Counted from the first letter of the stretch, positions 27,459 to 38,668 are shown. The stretch is 64,000 bases of DNA from Peribacillus butanolivorans (GCF_001273755.1 NZ_LGYA01000001.1:928683-992682), one strand, 5' to 3'. The notes: a model not told the origin generated them from the sequence alone. Numbers and translations are program-made.

Positions 27459-27650
27459 TTAATGTTGATGAGAGTCTTTTGTTGGCCCAGCAGGCATAAC
27501 AGCAGGGATAATACATATTAGAATAGCCGCAGCGATTCCTAAAATTGTTCCCTGTGCAGCATCGTATGAAACTCCGATCATGGAAGAAACAACATATACA
27601 GTCATATGCACTAATAAGAATGTCCAAAAAATAGTCCAAGCATAACGCAT
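27459..27650 (-). CDS. yjzD: YjzD-like DUF2929 membrane protein
   Basis: The 63-residue protein MRYAWTIFWTFLLVHMTVYV has two hydrophobic helices separated by a short polar turn, and ends in a polar tail. It matches the DUF2929/YjzD family, small inner-membrane proteins of unknown role. Its place between the arg region and yjaU agrees with B. subtilis, although the gentisate and clpB genes have intervened. Confidence 0.82.
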   Translation of the reverse strand: MRYAWTIFWTFLLVHMTVYVVSSMIGVSYDAAQGTILGIAAAILICIIPAVMPAGPTKDSHQH

Positions 27651-27965
27651 CGAATTTCACCTCATTCCACTACATTCATTTTTATCTTACCATAATTAAT
27701 ATACAGTTAAAACGGCTTTTTCATAATAACCATTAAATAATTAAATACAGTATAACAAAGTAATCTTTTCTGACAGATGGGTTGGGAATGAAAAGTTGTC
27801 TTTAGTAAGAAGAAAAACGATATTATTTCGAGATCTTCACAAAATTATTCCAGCTTGATTAATTTATGAAAAGAAAATAGGCGTCTCCCCTGACCTTTTC
27901 AATATTTCGACATAAATTAAGTAGTAGTAGTATTTGTAGGAATATTCCTTAAAGGAGTTTAAAAG
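27651..27965. other. Intergenic region, divergent yjzD/yjaU
   Basis: This 315-bp AT-rich stretch must hold the promoters of two divergent genes. I see the AAAGGAG site of yjaU at its end but no promoter I could defend, and no RNA gene. Confidence 0.5.
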
Positions 27966-28694
27966 ATGGAACTGGAACAGCGAACTTTTCAAATTGATGA
28001 CCAATGGAGTATCGTCTATTATCCGGAGCAGCCCAGTGGTTTTTCCGTAATGGTAATCGGAGACCGTAGTCATTTTGTCGAAAAAGACAGCAGCTTTTGG
28101 CTCCAGCATCCTGGCAGGTTACGAATATTGGAGTATTTAAAAGAATGCGGATACACACTATTTTCATCCAATTTCCACGGAGCCAGTTGGGGTAGTCCAA
28201 AAGCTCTTGATCTTTCCCTTAAACTATATATTCTCTTCATGAAAAAGGAAATAGTCAATCAAAGGATTCATGTGTTGGCAGAGGGGACAGGCGCACTTCT
28301 CGCATTAAGGCTAATGAATGAACTAGGAAGTAAAATACGTTCTGTCGTTCTTATTGATCCAGTTTTTTCATTGAAAGCACAACTGGAAAAAGAAAAGGAA
28401 AATAAGTTTTTTTATAAAAAGTGGTTGACTGAGGTTTCGGCTGCTTATGAGATGAACCCAGCCGAATGTGAACAGCATATTCTGGATTCTGAAGATCCGT
28501 TAATTGAGGAGAACATCCCTGTAAAAGTAATTCAGGTTTTTGGAAGCTTGCGTAAAGAACAAGCCTCCTTTTATCGGAAAATCCAACTGGCTAGAAAGGC
28601 TGACTTGCAGCTAACTTATTTATTACCTGAAAAACGCTATAAAATACCTTATCAAATTCAGAAGTTTTTTAATGAGAATGAAGAGTCTTTATAA
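27966..28694 (+). CDS. yjaU: YjaU-like alpha/beta hydrolase-fold protein
   Basis: The 242-residue protein has a hydrolase-like core with AEGTGA where the nucleophile elbow GxSxG would be. The Ser is replaced by Thr, so classical catalysis is doubtful. SVVLIDPVF and LEKEKENK follow. It agrees in place with yjaU of B. subtilis, upstream of a YjaV-like gene and comZ. Function is unknown. AAAGGAG precedes the ATG. Confidence 0.72.
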   Translation: MELEQRTFQIDDQWSIVYYPEQPSGFSVMVIGDRSHFVEKDSSFWLQHPGRLRILEYLKECGYTLFSSNFHGASWGSPKALDLSLKLYILFMKKEIVNQRIHVLAEGTGALLALRLMNELGSKIRSVVLIDPVFSLKAQLEKEKENKFFYKKWLTEVSAAYEMNPAECEQHILDSEDPLIEENIPVKVIQVFGSLRKEQASFYRKIQLARKADLQLTYLLPEKRYKIPYQIQKFFNENEESL

Positions 28695-28796
28695 GAGTGG
28701 ATATATTTTCACATTAGTTTGCATACGATACAGCATCTAAAAAAACTTGACGTGCCGGATGAAGCGAGCTTGATGGCATACGAGGAGGCTGTATTT

Positions 28797-29627
28797 ATGC
28801 AAACATTCATTGTCATTGGCGCTTATCAATTTGTAGGTTTCTATGTGACCCAATATTTATTGAATCAGGGCGAAGAGGTAATCGGAATTGATTGGACAGA
28901 TTCCCAAGCAAGTCAGTATATTATAGAAGAAAAGGAACTTGAAATTGGTCGAAGTGCTAATTTTATATATTTTCCGATAAATAAACTTAGATTATTAGAT
29001 ATTTCCCAGCAGGACACTGTTTTTATATCTTGTTACGATATTAGAAAAGGTAAAATAGGTAGAATCAATTGTCTTATAGACGATATCGTTTTCTTTCTTG
29101 AGAAATGCAAAAAAAATGGCTTAGATGAAACGCCAAATATTGTGATTCTCATGCCTGTTGAAGAGGATGTGGAGGATTTCCAGTCAATAATAACCTCAAT
29201 CGAAGGAATTGCTTCTGTTAAAATCATATTTTTACCGACCATTTATGGCCCCTGGCAACCCGAAAGCATGTGCTTTGAAGCCGGAATCAACCAACTTGAA
29301 CAATCAGCTATCAAAGCTACGCTTGCTCGTGAATATACCGAGGATGCGCTCTTTATTACTGATTTTGTGAACGCTTTAGAAAGAGTTGCTACCTTATCAG
29401 ATAGAAAAATCCAGCTGTGCAGCAGTATAGATGATCACTGGAATAAATGTGCCAAGTTTATTTTTGGAGAAAGTATTGATTACTTATTTATTCAACCAGC
29501 AACTAAGATAATAAAAGGGACCGTCTATGAGGTGCAAAGTAAAACGGGTCCAGAAGAAGGTGTTTCCTTACAAAGGAAACATAATAAACGATTAAACTTA
29601 CTTAAAAAGTGGAGAATGCATGATTAA
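28797..29627 (+). CDS. yjaV: NAD(P)-binding epimerase-like protein YjaV
   Basis: The 276-residue protein begins MQTFIVIGAYQFVGFYV, a degenerate Rossmann motif of the NAD-dependent epimerase/dehydratase family, followed by EEVIGIDW. The usual Tyr-x3-Lys pair is not evident, so it may be non-catalytic. The ATG at 28797 is chosen because GAGGAGG ends 8 bases before; an upstream in-frame ATG adds 26 residues with no ribosome site. It follows yjaU as in B. subtilis. Confidence 0.75.
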   Translation: MQTFIVIGAYQFVGFYVTQYLLNQGEEVIGIDWTDSQASQYIIEEKELEIGRSANFIYFPINKLRLLDISQQDTVFISCYDIRKGKIGRINCLIDDIVFFLEKCKKNGLDETPNIVILMPVEEDVEDFQSIITSIEGIASVKIIFLPTIYGPWQPESMCFEAGINQLEQSAIKATLAREYTEDALFITDFVNALERVATLSDRKIQLCSSIDDHWNKCAKFIFGESIDYLFIQPATKIIKGTVYEVQSKTGPEEGVSLQRKHNKRLNLLKKWRMHD

Positions 29628-29971
29628 AGAGAGCCTTTGGTTAAACTCTAGAAGCACTGTTAAAAGGGGTACGAGTAATTCAAGAAACTAAAAACATGAA
29701 TATCAAATCCTATTTTGGGTAAGTGTATATGACAAGGCAGGTACAGTATCGAAAGACATTAATTCTAGGAAAAGTCCATAACCTGTTAATTTGGCCTGTA
29801 TCTTATATGCGTCGTACTTTAATGAATGGAATAAAACTATCAGGAAATTCATTTTTTAATGTCTGTGCCTTTACGAAAGGGCTAAGGGGAATTATGATAA
29901 TAATGAGATATTCTTTAAGTGAAAAAATGATTATCTGGTAAATTATCAAGTAGATAAGGAGGCAACTAAAA
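29628..29971. other. Intergenic region where med would be expected
   Basis: In B. subtilis the lipoprotein gene med lies between yjaV and comZ. Here 344 bp separate them and I find no lipoprotein or any frame with a good ribosome site. A 72-codon frame at 29723-29941 lacks support. The region holds only the comZ ribosome site at its end. Confidence 0.55.
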
Positions 29972-30154
29972 ATGAGTTCAGATAAAACACTTGAATTTAT
30001 GGGAATCGCTATGAAATACTTCCCAGAGGCTAAAGCAAAGCTGGAGGCAAACGGAATTCCTTTTTCAATGGATATGGCAGAGCCGTTCATGGACCTGTTT
30101 AAAAAAGTGATGCAAGAAGCTTATGAGCTTGGTAAACAAGATGCTCAGCGTTAA
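29972..30154 (+). CDS. comZ: Competence regulator ComZ
   Basis: The 60-residue protein MSSDKTLEFMGIAMKYFPEA with C-terminal MQEAYELGKQDAQR matches ComZ over its full length. In B. subtilis ComZ represses transcription of comG, the pilus operon for DNA uptake. It is predicted to be helical with a leucine-zipper-like pattern. AAGGAGG precedes the ATG. Upstream med appears missing, so its own promoter must lie in the 344-bp gap. Confidence 0.9.
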   Translation: MSSDKTLEFMGIAMKYFPEAKAKLEANGIPFSMDMAEPFMDLFKKVMQEAYELGKQDAQR

Positions 30155-30163
30155 TTAAGCTTA

Positions 30164-30198
30164 GGCTGTCCAGTCATGCGGACAGCCATCATTTTTTT
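30164..30198. terminator. Terminator after comZ
   Basis: GGCTGTCC and GGACAGCC form a perfect 8-bp stem followed by a run of seven T after a short spacer. It may serve both comZ and the convergent small gene. Confidence 0.8.
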
Positions 30199-30201
30199 CA
30201 G

Positions 30202-30423
30202 TTAATCTTTGTTTAAGAACTTGGTAATCAATGGGTTCATTTTCTGAATGGTTGGTTTGTATTGGTCATATAATCCCATTAATGTTTCTACGCTCACCAT
30301 CAATTGCATGTAGTCAACTTTTGATTCCTCCTTTTGGAGTTCAGGCTCCGCTTTTCTACCAAACATCAAATCTGAAAAATGATCATCTTGTGTACTTCGA
30401 TTGTTGCGAGTGAAAATGTCCAT
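30202..30423 (-). CDS. Conserved small protein, 73 residues, function unknown
   Basis: GGAGGA precedes the ATG at ideal spacing and the frame is 73 codons. The product starts MDIFTRNNRSTQDDHFSDLM, is hydrophilic at first and then helical (QLMVSVETLMGLYDQYKPTI), and ends in FLNKD. It has no signal peptide or membrane segment. It occupies the yjzB position between comZ and fabH, but I cannot tell whether it is that protein. It is convergent with comZ and divergent from fabH. Confidence 0.78.
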   Translation of the reverse strand: MDIFTRNNRSTQDDHFSDLMFGRKAEPELQKEESKVDYMQLMVSVETLMGLYDQYKPTIQKMNPLITKFLNKD

Positions 30424-30557
30424 AATAAATTCCTCCTTTTTTCTATAATGTATGTCTATAAAACACCTTGGCGAAGGCCCTTGTCCGATTCAAGAAACAG
30501 ATTCTTTTATACTTTCAAACTGTTAGCTCTTGCAAGGAAGAGTTTTTTTATATAAAA

Positions 30558-30574
30558 TTAGTACCAGGTAATAA
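30558..30574 (+). promoter_or_regulatory. FapR operator before fabH
   Basis: TTAGTACCAGGTAATAA matches the 17-bp FapR palindrome TTAGTACCAGGTACTAA with one mismatch. It lies 46 bp before fabH. It predicts malonyl-CoA-responsive repression of fabH-fabF. Confidence 0.85.
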
Positions 30575-30619
30575 TAGATGATGATAATTATTTATTAAAA
30601 TAAATAAGGGGATGGCAAA

Positions 30620-31555
30620 ATGAACGCTGGAATATTAGGGCTTGGACGCTACTTACCCGAAAAAATCGTTACAAATGCGGATTTAGAAAAAATCATGGAC
30701 ACTTCTGACGAGTGGATTCGGACTAGAACAGGTATCGAGCAAAGAAGAATTGCCGATGATAATACGAATACTTCTGATATGGCTTATGGAGCGGCAAAAG
30801 CTGCATTGATAAATGCAGAAGTCTCAGCGGACGAGATAGATTTAATTCTTGTAGCTACCGTGACACCTGATCAGTCGTTTCCTTCTATTGCTTGTATGAT
30901 TCAGGAGAAATTAGGAGCAAATAAGGCGGCGGCTATGGATGTTAGTGCTGCATGCGCTGGCTTTATGTATGCGATGATTTCAGCACAGCAATTTATTCAG
31001 ACAGGTGCTTATAAGCATGTGCTAATTGTTGGTGTTGAAAAGCTTTCAAAAATAACAAATTGGGAAGACCGCAATACTGCTGTCCTATTTGGGGACGGAG
31101 CCGGTGCTGCTGTCCTTGGGCCTGTTGCAGATGGGAAAGGGATTCTTTCCTTCGAATTAGGTGCAGATGGAACTGGTGGTAAGCATTTATTACAGGAAGG
31201 AGATTTTATTTCTATGAACGGACGTGAAGTGTTTAAGTTTGCTGTCCGTCAGATGGGAGAATCTAGCCTGAGTGTACTAGATAAAGCGGGATTGACAAAA
31301 GAAGATGTGGATTTACTTGTCCCTCATCAAGCTAATATTCGAATTATGGAAGCTTCGAGGGAACGTTTGGGTCTGCCAGTTGAAAAAATGACAAAGACGG
31401 TTCATAAATATGGAAATACCTCTTCAGCATCGATTCCGATTGCTCTTGTAGAAGAAATGGAAGCGGGCAGGATTAAGGAAAATGACCTAATCATTATGGT
31501 CGGTTTTGGTGGAGGACTCACTTGGGGAGCAATTGCTCTTAGGTGGGGGAAATAA
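30620..31555 (+). CDS. fabH: 3-oxoacyl-ACP synthase III FabH
   Basis: FabH condenses an acyl-CoA primer with malonyl-ACP to start fatty acid synthesis; in bacilli it sets branched-chain primers. The catalytic triad is Cys112 (SAACAGFMY), His236 (VPHQANIRI) and Asn266 (GNTSSAS). The 311-residue length is normal. It corresponds to fabHA of B. subtilis, followed by fabF. A FapR operator lies upstream. Confidence 0.95.
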   Translation: MNAGILGLGRYLPEKIVTNADLEKIMDTSDEWIRTRTGIEQRRIADDNTNTSDMAYGAAKAALINAEVSADEIDLILVATVTPDQSFPSIACMIQEKLGANKAAAMDVSAACAGFMYAMISAQQFIQTGAYKHVLIVGVEKLSKITNWEDRNTAVLFGDGAGAAVLGPVADGKGILSFELGADGTGGKHLLQEGDFISMNGREVFKFAVRQMGESSLSVLDKAGLTKEDVDLLVPHQANIRIMEASRERLGLPVEKMTKTVHKYGNTSSASIPIALVEEMEAGRIKENDLIIMVGFGGGLTWGAIALRWGK

Positions 31556-31609
31556 AAATAGAAAACAAAATAATCGTACGAGCTTTAAATAAGGAAGGAG
31601 CCATTTCTA

Positions 31610-32848
31610 ATGACTAATCGCCGTGTTGTTGTAACAGGTATTGGAGCAATCTCTCCAGTTGGTAATGATGCAGAAACTGGATGGAAGAATATAATTGAGG
31701 GGAACTCAGGGATAGGGCCATTAACACGCTTGAATGCTGAGGAATTTCCTGTAAAAGTGGCTGCTGAAATAAAAGACTTCGATATTGAGACATATATCAA
31801 TCGTAAAGAAGCGCGTAAGATGGACCGTTTTACGCATTATGCCATTGCTGCATCAGTTATGGCATTTAATGATAGTAAGCTAGAAATTACAGATGAAAAT
31901 GCCACACGTGTTGGTGTTTGGATTGGTTCAGGTATTGGTGGACTAGAGACGCTTGAAACACAACATGAAAACTTTTTAAACAGAGGCTATAAGCGTGTAA
32001 GTCCATTTTTCGTGCCAATGATGATTCCGGATATGGCTGCTGGCCAGGTTTCTATCTTGTTAGGAGCTAAGGGAATCAATTCTTGTACGGTAACAGCTTG
32101 CGCAACTGGAACAAATTCAATTGGTGACGCGTTTAAAGCAATTCAACGTGGCGATGCCGATGTAATGATCACAGGTGGTGCCGAAGCGCCGATCACGAAA
32201 ATGTCGGTTGCAGGCTTCTGTGCGAACACGGCTTTATCGACAAATCCTGATCCAAAAACGGCAAGCCGTCCTTTTGATGCAAACCGTGATGGGTTTGTAA
32301 TCGGAGAAGGAGCTGGGGTTATTATTCTTGAAGATTTAGAACATGCATTAAACCGTGGAGCCAAGATTTATGCTGAAATAGCTGGATATGGATCGACTGG
32401 AGATGCTTTCCACATTACGGCACCAGCGCCTGGTGGAGAAGGTGGAGCAAGAGCGATGAAGATTGCGATTGATGATGCAGGTTTGAAACCGGAAGACATC
32501 CAATATGTAAACGCCCATGGAACAAGTACGCCTTACAATGATAAATATGAAACGATGGCAGTCAAAGAAGTCTTTGGTGACCATGCATATAAACTTGCAT
32601 TAAGCTCTACAAAGTCAATGACTGGACATATGTTAGGGGCAGCAGGTGGAGTCGAAGCAATTTTCACCATTCAGGCAATCAGAGACAGCATTTTGCCACC
32701 GACTATTAATATTGAAACACCGGATTCTGAGTGTGATTTGGACTATGTGCCAAATCAAGCAAGGAAAAGTGAAATTAATGCGGCCATCAGCAATTCACTT
32801 GGGTTTGGCGGTCATAACGCAACTATTCTTTTCAAAAAATATCAATAA
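31610..32848 (+). CDS. fabF: 3-oxoacyl-ACP synthase II FabF
   Basis: FabF elongates acyl-ACP by condensation with malonyl-ACP. The triad is Cys164 ([10 protein letters not shown]), His303 ([11 protein letters not shown]) and His340 ([10 protein letters not shown]). The 412-residue protein is full length. AAGGAGG precedes the ATG. It is 54 bp after fabH, so both are probably one transcript under FapR; a strong terminator follows. Confidence 0.96.
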   Translation: MTNRRVVVTGIGAISPVGNDAETGWKNIIEGNSGIGPLTRLNAEEFPVKVAAEIKDFDIETYINRKEARKMDRFTHYAIAASVMAFNDSKLEITDENATRVGVWIGSGIGGLETLETQHENFLNRGYKRVSPFFVPMMIPDMAAGQVSILLGAKGINSCTVTACATGTNSIGDAFKAIQRGDADVMITGGAEAPITKMSVAGFCANTALSTNPDPKTASRPFDANRDGFVIGEGAGVIILEDLEHALNRGAKIYAEIAGYGSTGDAFHITAPAPGGEGGARAMKIAIDDAGLKPEDIQYVNAHGTSTPYNDKYETMAVKEVFGDHAYKLALSSTKSMTGHMLGAAGGVEAIFTIQAIRDSILPPTINIETPDSECDLDYVPNQARKSEINAAISNSLGFGGHNATILFKKYQ

Positions 32849-32857
32849 TTAATGTTA

Positions 32858-32889
32858 AGAGCAAATCTTTAGAGATTTGCTCTTTTTTT
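32858..32889 (+). terminator. Terminator after fabF
   Basis: AGAGCAAATCT and AGATTTGCTCT form a perfect 11-bp stem with a 4-base loop, then TTTTTTT. Confidence 0.93.
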
Positions 32890-33031
32890 GTTTGTGATGG
32901 TCCATGGACCGAACTGGTTACCTTCTTTGATAGAAAGCTTTTTTTCATTCTTAAACATGTATAGGGAAATAATATGTGTCACCCGCAATTATAAAATCAT
33001 ACGATAGTTAAAAGAGGCGGGGGTGTATGGG

Positions 33032-33802
33032 ATGGGTGTTATTTCAACAAATGAATGGTTGAAGAAGGACTTCGACCGCCCGGTTCAGATGATGGACAGA
33101 CTGAAAGATAAATTCAACAACAATATTAATGGAGATATGATTTATCGCCACTTACAAAAGCACGGCATGTATTCTCCAAATCAAAAAACGAAAAATACAT
33201 GGGGAAACTTAACAGAAAATAATGTTTGGGAAAAGACACAAAGCCTTTTTACTTCTTATAAGAAGTTATGGGAAGGTCCAGACGTTCCCATTTATATTTT
33301 TCCTCTTATGTCTTCAGGGATGTGGAAGCAATCTATTGAAACGAAATCAGGATTGGCTTTTAAAGATAAATTGTTTCTTTTTTATGACAATGGTATAGCG
33401 GAAAAGGAAATGGAGGCCCTTTTGATTCATGAATATCATCATGTTTGCCGATTACACCAATTGAAAAAAGAACAGAAAGATTATACACTTCTCGATACGA
33501 TGATTATGGAAGGGCTCGCTGAAAGAACTGTTAGTAAATATTTAGGAACGGGATATTTAGCGAAATGGACAAAGTTATATCAGGAAGACAAACTCCGGGG
33601 ATTTTGGAGTAAGCACTTAAAAGCAAAGCATACCATAAAGCGTACAGACCCGCTTCATGATGTTCTTCTGCTGGGGAAGAAAGGGTATCCGTATATGCTA
33701 GGATACTGTACAGGATACTATCTGGCGAAAAATGCTGAAAAGCTCTCTGTAAAAAAATCATTCATTATCCAATCTGAAAAATTCTTAACAGAAAAGAACT
33801 AA
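33032..33802 (+). CDS. yjaZ: DUF2268 putative zinc protease YjaZ
   Basis: The 256-residue protein carries the zincin motif HEYHH (His133, Glu134, His137) in LLIHEYHHVCRLH and a downstream MIMEGLAE that could supply the third ligand Glu. This is the DUF2268 family, predicted metalloproteases of unknown substrate. No signal peptide is seen. ATG at 33032 lies 8 bases after GGGGG; a GTG at 33023 sits in the ribosome site. It follows fabF, as yjaZ does in B. subtilis. Confidence 0.85.
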   Translation: MGVISTNEWLKKDFDRPVQMMDRLKDKFNNNINGDMIYRHLQKHGMYSPNQKTKNTWGNLTENNVWEKTQSLFTSYKKLWEGPDVPIYIFPLMSSGMWKQSIETKSGLAFKDKLFLFYDNGIAEKEMEALLIHEYHHVCRLHQLKKEQKDYTLLDTMIMEGLAERTVSKYLGTGYLAKWTKLYQEDKLRGFWSKHLKAKHTIKRTDPLHDVLLLGKKGYPYMLGYCTGYYLAKNAEKLSVKKSFIIQSEKFLTEKN

Positions 33803-33910
33803 TTTATACGTTCTATTTTTCTTAATCTGTTTTCTAGAATAGGAATAAAATGTCTGGTTCCTGCCTATACTGATTGACAAACAGAAATTTGTTTAAGTGA
33901 GGGATGAATG

Positions 33911-34666
33911 ATGTTATATCTTCATGATGTATGGGTTAATTGGTTTGAAGGAGAAGAAAACGGCTATAATATTTGTCATTTTCATGAATGGAGGAAGGAT
34001 GATGGTATCGAGCTATTAGATCAAGTTCCTCTGTTGAAAGTCTCAGCAACACTCTTCCACTACATAGAAAATGACTTATCAGAATTACCTAAGCCATTGC
34101 TTAGCGATGTCTATCAAAAAGCGTATGCAAGGAAAAACCATGAACGAATTCAGCTTGACTATTGTTTTATCGTTACCGATGGAAATGGAATTCTAGCTGT
34201 AGATACAATAGGTTATCATATTCCGATTCGGAAAAGCAGAATAATTCCTCGGCAGGAACAAATTGTTTATGACATGATAGAAAACCATGATGAGATGGAT
34301 TACACTTTTACTGAAAAACCTACATCTGAGAAAGAATATCATATTTTATCGCCGTCACCCTTATTTATGAATGGATTGACAAGAAAAGAAAGACAGCTTA
34401 AGCAGCTTCTATTCATGGCCATGGATCAATTATTTACAGCGAAAAACACTGCTGAAATCCGTTATTGGTATACAGAATGGGCTCCAGAAAAATATGAAAG
34501 CATTCAAGAAATGGATTTTCAAATAGCTTGGCTTGAGTTATATGAGGAAATGAAGGAAGGCTGGTCAGAAAAACACCTACAACTATGCGAAAATTTAGTA
34601 AAGGGGCAGCCATTTTTTGAAAAGCTTTGGCAAGTAGAGACAGGAGATAGTCCATCGATATTATAG
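33911..34666 (+). CDS. yjbA: DUF3603 family protein YjbA
   Basis: The 251-residue protein [20 protein letters not shown] matches the YjbA family over its full length, including the conserved [20 protein letters not shown]. The family is found in Bacillaceae and has no established function. It has no signal or membrane segment. ATG at 33911 is preferred over the adjacent ATG at 33908 by spacing to GAGGG and by the length of relatives. It is convergent with trpS. Confidence 0.87.
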   Translation: MLYLHDVWVNWFEGEENGYNICHFHEWRKDDGIELLDQVPLLKVSATLFHYIENDLSELPKPLLSDVYQKAYARKNHERIQLDYCFIVTDGNGILAVDTIGYHIPIRKSRIIPRQEQIVYDMIENHDEMDYTFTEKPTSEKEYHILSPSPLFMNGLTRKERQLKQLLFMAMDQLFTAKNTAEIRYWYTEWAPEKYESIQEMDFQIAWLELYEEMKEGWSEKHLQLCENLVKGQPFFEKLWQVETGDSPSIL

Positions 34667-34683
34667 GAGCATTTAACATTCAC

Positions 34684-34722
34684 AAAAAGAAAAGACGATC
34701 CGATTAGGATCGTCTTTTTCTT

Positions 34723-34725
<3 letters not shown>
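34684..34725. terminator. Bidirectional terminator, yjbA and trpS
   Basis: AAAAGACGATC and GATCGTCTTTT pair across CGATTAG (the loop includes a partial repeat), with A-run and T-run either side. Confidence 0.88.
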
Positions 34726-36314
<1,589 letters not shown>

Positions 36315-37493
36315 ATGAAACCAATGACAAAATGGTTGATGACAGGGATGTGTATGTTCCTGATTCAACAGCCTGTTCATGCAGAAAGTATGAACGAGAC
36401 TAGATATGTAGCACTTGAAAGTAAAGAACTGCCTGAGAGAGCCCCGCGTTTTGTATTTGATTCGGGTTTGAAGTTTGACTATCCGGATGCTGTGCGCGGA
36501 ATTTATGTGACTGGACCTGCAGCGGGCGGCAACAAATTCAACGAACTTATTAAATATGTAGATGAAACCGATTTGAATGCGATGGTCATTGATATTAAGG
36601 ATGACTGGGGAAACGTTACGTATAAGTCAGAAGATCCTGATTCTCCTTATGCTGGGATTGGTAAAGACCATATAAAAAATCCTAAGGAAATGCTGGGAAA
36701 AATGGAGGATAAACAGATTTATCCGATTGCTAGGGTGGTTGTGTTCAAAGATACCCTTCTCGCAAAAGAGAAGCCGGAATGGTCATTTTTAGATGGAAAA
36801 AAGGTATGGGAAAATGGTCGTGGAGAATCTTTCGTTAACCCATTCATGAAAGAGGTATGGGATTATAATGTTGGAATAGCTATTGAAGCGGCAAAGATGG
36901 GATTCAAAGAAATTCAGTTCGACTATGTCCGTTTTCCGGAAGGGTTTGAAAAAAAAGAAGACGAATTGAAATATAATATGGGTGACTATGATGAAGCAAA
37001 AATAAGTCATACTGCAAAAAGGGTACAGGCAGTAACGGATTTCGTCAGTTATGCGAAGAAACAACTAGAACCATACGGAGTGGATGTATCAGTGGATATT
37101 TTTGGCTATGCCGCTACGTTACCGGAAGCTCCGGGAATTGGTCAAAATTTTACCAAAATATCTGAAAATGTTGATGTCATTTCCTCGATGATATATCCAA
37201 GTCATTGGACATCTTATTTCGGTATCGAGAAACCTGATTTGGAGCCTTATGACCTTGTTAAGGAATATGCCAAATTGGAGAATAGGAAGCTGAAAGAACT
37301 GGAAGCACCACCGACTTCCAGACCTTGGCTACAAGACTTTACAGCTTCTTATTTAGGGGCGGGGAATTATCAAAAGTATGGTAAGGAAGAAGTGGAAGCC
37401 CAAATTAAAGCTTTAAATGAAAATGGAATTGATGAATTTTTATTATGGAATGCAGCGAATCGGTATACCAAAGGGGTAGATTATACGCCGTGA
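36315..37493 (+). CDS. Secreted DUF4015 putative glycoside hydrolase
   Basis: The 392-residue protein has a signal peptide (KWLMTGMCMFLIQQPVHAES) and a TIM-barrel domain of the DUF4015 putative glycosyl hydrolase family. It shows VIDIKDDWGNVTYKS, IQFDYVRFPEG with the acidic pair expected of the active site, VSVDIFGYA and DEFLLWNAANRY. The substrate is unknown; the cell wall or an extracellular glycan is likely from its export. GAGGTGG precedes the ATG. It stands alone between large intergenic regions. Confidence 0.85.
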   Translation: MKPMTKWLMTGMCMFLIQQPVHAESMNETRYVALESKELPERAPRFVFDSGLKFDYPDAVRGIYVTGPAAGGNKFNELIKYVDETDLNAMVIDIKDDWGNVTYKSEDPDSPYAGIGKDHIKNPKEMLGKMEDKQIYPIARVVVFKDTLLAKEKPEWSFLDGKKVWENGRGESFVNPFMKEVWDYNVGIAIEAAKMGFKEIQFDYVRFPEGFEKKEDELKYNMGDYDEAKISHTAKRVQAVTDFVSYAKKQLEPYGVDVSVDIFGYAATLPEAPGIGQNFTKISENVDVISSMIYPSHWTSYFGIEKPDLEPYDLVKEYAKLENRKLKELEAPPTSRPWLQDFTASYLGAGNYQKYGKEEVEAQIKALNENGIDEFLLWNAANRYTKGVDYTP

Positions 37494-37545
37494 AAAATGG
37501 ATGACCGTTAGGGAATAGCTTTCGGTCATCCAATTTCTGTAGGAA

Positions 37546-37734
37546 TTACCGTTTCTTATTTCCACCAACTTGATTCCATCCTGACTGAATTCGCTTTGAT
37601 TGATCGAAAATATGAGAGTGACGTTTACCGCCAAACCATTTTTCGCCGATCCCATTCGTCACTACGCCATTCACGGCTGTAATGCCAATTACGCAAACCG
37701 CGACCAAAATCAGGTCTGTAAAATAACTAATCAT
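37546..37734 (-). CDS. Small membrane protein, 62 residues, function unknown
   Basis: GGAGGG precedes the ATG at good spacing. The product has one N-terminal hydrophobic helix (MISYFTDLILVAVCVIGITA) and a basic soluble C-terminal tail rich in His, Lys and Gly. I do not recognise the family. It is convergent with the DUF4015 gene and divergent from yjbC. The good ribosome site makes it credible. Confidence 0.7.
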   Translation of the reverse strand: MISYFTDLILVAVCVIGITAVNGVVTNGIGEKWFGGKRHSHIFDQSKRIQSGWNQVGGNKKR

Positions 37735-37830
37735 CCTAACCCTCCTAATATTTTCAAGTTATTTAAGTTCTATTGTAGTGGATAAGAAAAATTGTGGAAA
37801 GTAAAAAGTAGTAAAAGAGGAGATTAAATT

Positions 37831-38418
37831 ATGAATTGGTATGAAAAGTTAAATCAGTATTTTCCAATTGAAGAAATGAAGTCAAAAGAGCATATAGAAA
37901 TTCTTTTAACGGATAAGCAGGAAATTTACAAAAAAGATGAAGGTCCTGACCATGTTTTATTATATGTGGAAGGGGATGAGTTTATTTTCATTGATTACCT
38001 ATTTGTTTCCAAGAAATCAAGGGGGCAGGGGTTAGGAAGAAAATTGATTCAAAAGTTGCAAAATAGGCAAAAAACAATATTACTTGAAGTCGAGCCTGTG
38101 CAAGAACATGATGATGATACATTAAAACGACTACGGTTTTATAAAAGGGAAGGGTTCAAGCATGCTTCTTCTATATCATATAGCAGGAAATCGCTTGCTA
38201 CCAAGGAGAATACACCGATGGAAATCTTATATTGGCCATCTGATTCATCCATAGAAGACGAAGACGTATTTAATTTCATGAAAGAGATTTACTCTGAAAT
38301 TCATACCTATAAGGACAATCACCTTTATGGAAAGTCTTATCAAAATGTAGAGGATGTACTGAGTATAAGTATGGGGTATGAAACGGATATATTTGAAGAG
38401 ATAAGCATGAATAACTAG
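37831..38418 (+). CDS. yjbC: GNAT family acetyltransferase YjbC
   Basis: The 195-residue protein has the GNAT acetyl-CoA loop in SKKSRGQGLGRKLIQKL. The C-terminal half (ILYWPSDSSIEDEDVF) lies beyond the GNAT fold. YjbC of B. subtilis is co-transcribed with spx, and this gene lies upstream of spx here too. But about 780 bp with terminator-like hairpins and a GC-rich repeat now separate them, so co-transcription is doubtful. The substrate is unknown. Confidence 0.85.
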   Translation: MNWYEKLNQYFPIEEMKSKEHIEILLTDKQEIYKKDEGPDHVLLYVEGDEFIFIDYLFVSKKSRGQGLGRKLIQKLQNRQKTILLEVEPVQEHDDDTLKRLRFYKREGFKHASSISYSRKSLATKENTPMEILYWPSDSSIEDEDVFNFMKEIYSEIHTYKDNHLYGKSYQNVEDVLSISMGYETDIFEEISMNN

Positions 38419-38451
38419 AGCCGGTATATTCAGGCTCTACAGTCTTTTTTT
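38417..38451 (+). terminator. Terminator after yjbC
   Basis: AGAGCC and GGCTCT form a 6-bp stem around GGTATATTCA, then after a few bases TTTTTTT. A near-copy of the hairpin lies at 38641-38663. Confidence 0.65.
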
Positions 38452-38468
38452 GTTTTTAAAATTTGACC

Positions 38469-38597
38469 GTTGATTTCCACTCCAGGCACTCGCTTTCCGC
38501 GGGCGGTCCGGGAGCCTCCTCGGCGCCATTGCGCCTGCGGGGTCTCCCTTGGACGCGCTTTTCCCGCAGGAGTCTCGTACCTTCCGTTCCAATCAAC
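38469..38597. repeat. GC-rich imperfect palindromic repeat element
   Basis: A roughly 129-bp GC-rich block interrupts AT-rich DNA. Its ends are inverted (GTTGATT and AATCAAC). CGCTTTCCGCGGG and CCCGCAGGAGTCTCG form an outer imperfect stem, and GGGAG...CTCCC an inner one. From memory it resembles dispersed non-coding repeats common in Bacillaceae genomes. No open frame is present. Nearly identical hairpins flank it. Confidence 0.75.
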
Positions 38598-38640
38598 TTT
38601 GTTTTAACATTTAGATAGAACTCCTTTTGTCTACAAACTG

Positions 38641-38668
38641 AGAGTCGGTATATTACCGGCTCTTTTCT
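38641..38668 (+). terminator. Terminator-like hairpin after the repeat
   Basis: AGAG-CGGTA and TACCG-CTCT pair around TAT, followed by TTTTC. It closely copies the hairpin at 38417-38438, as though the repeat had split or duplicated it. Confidence 0.6.

Noticed and set aside
29723..29941. 72-codon plus frame between yjaV and comZ, possibly a Med remnant
   Set aside because: There is no good ribosome site and no lipobox or resemblance to Med.
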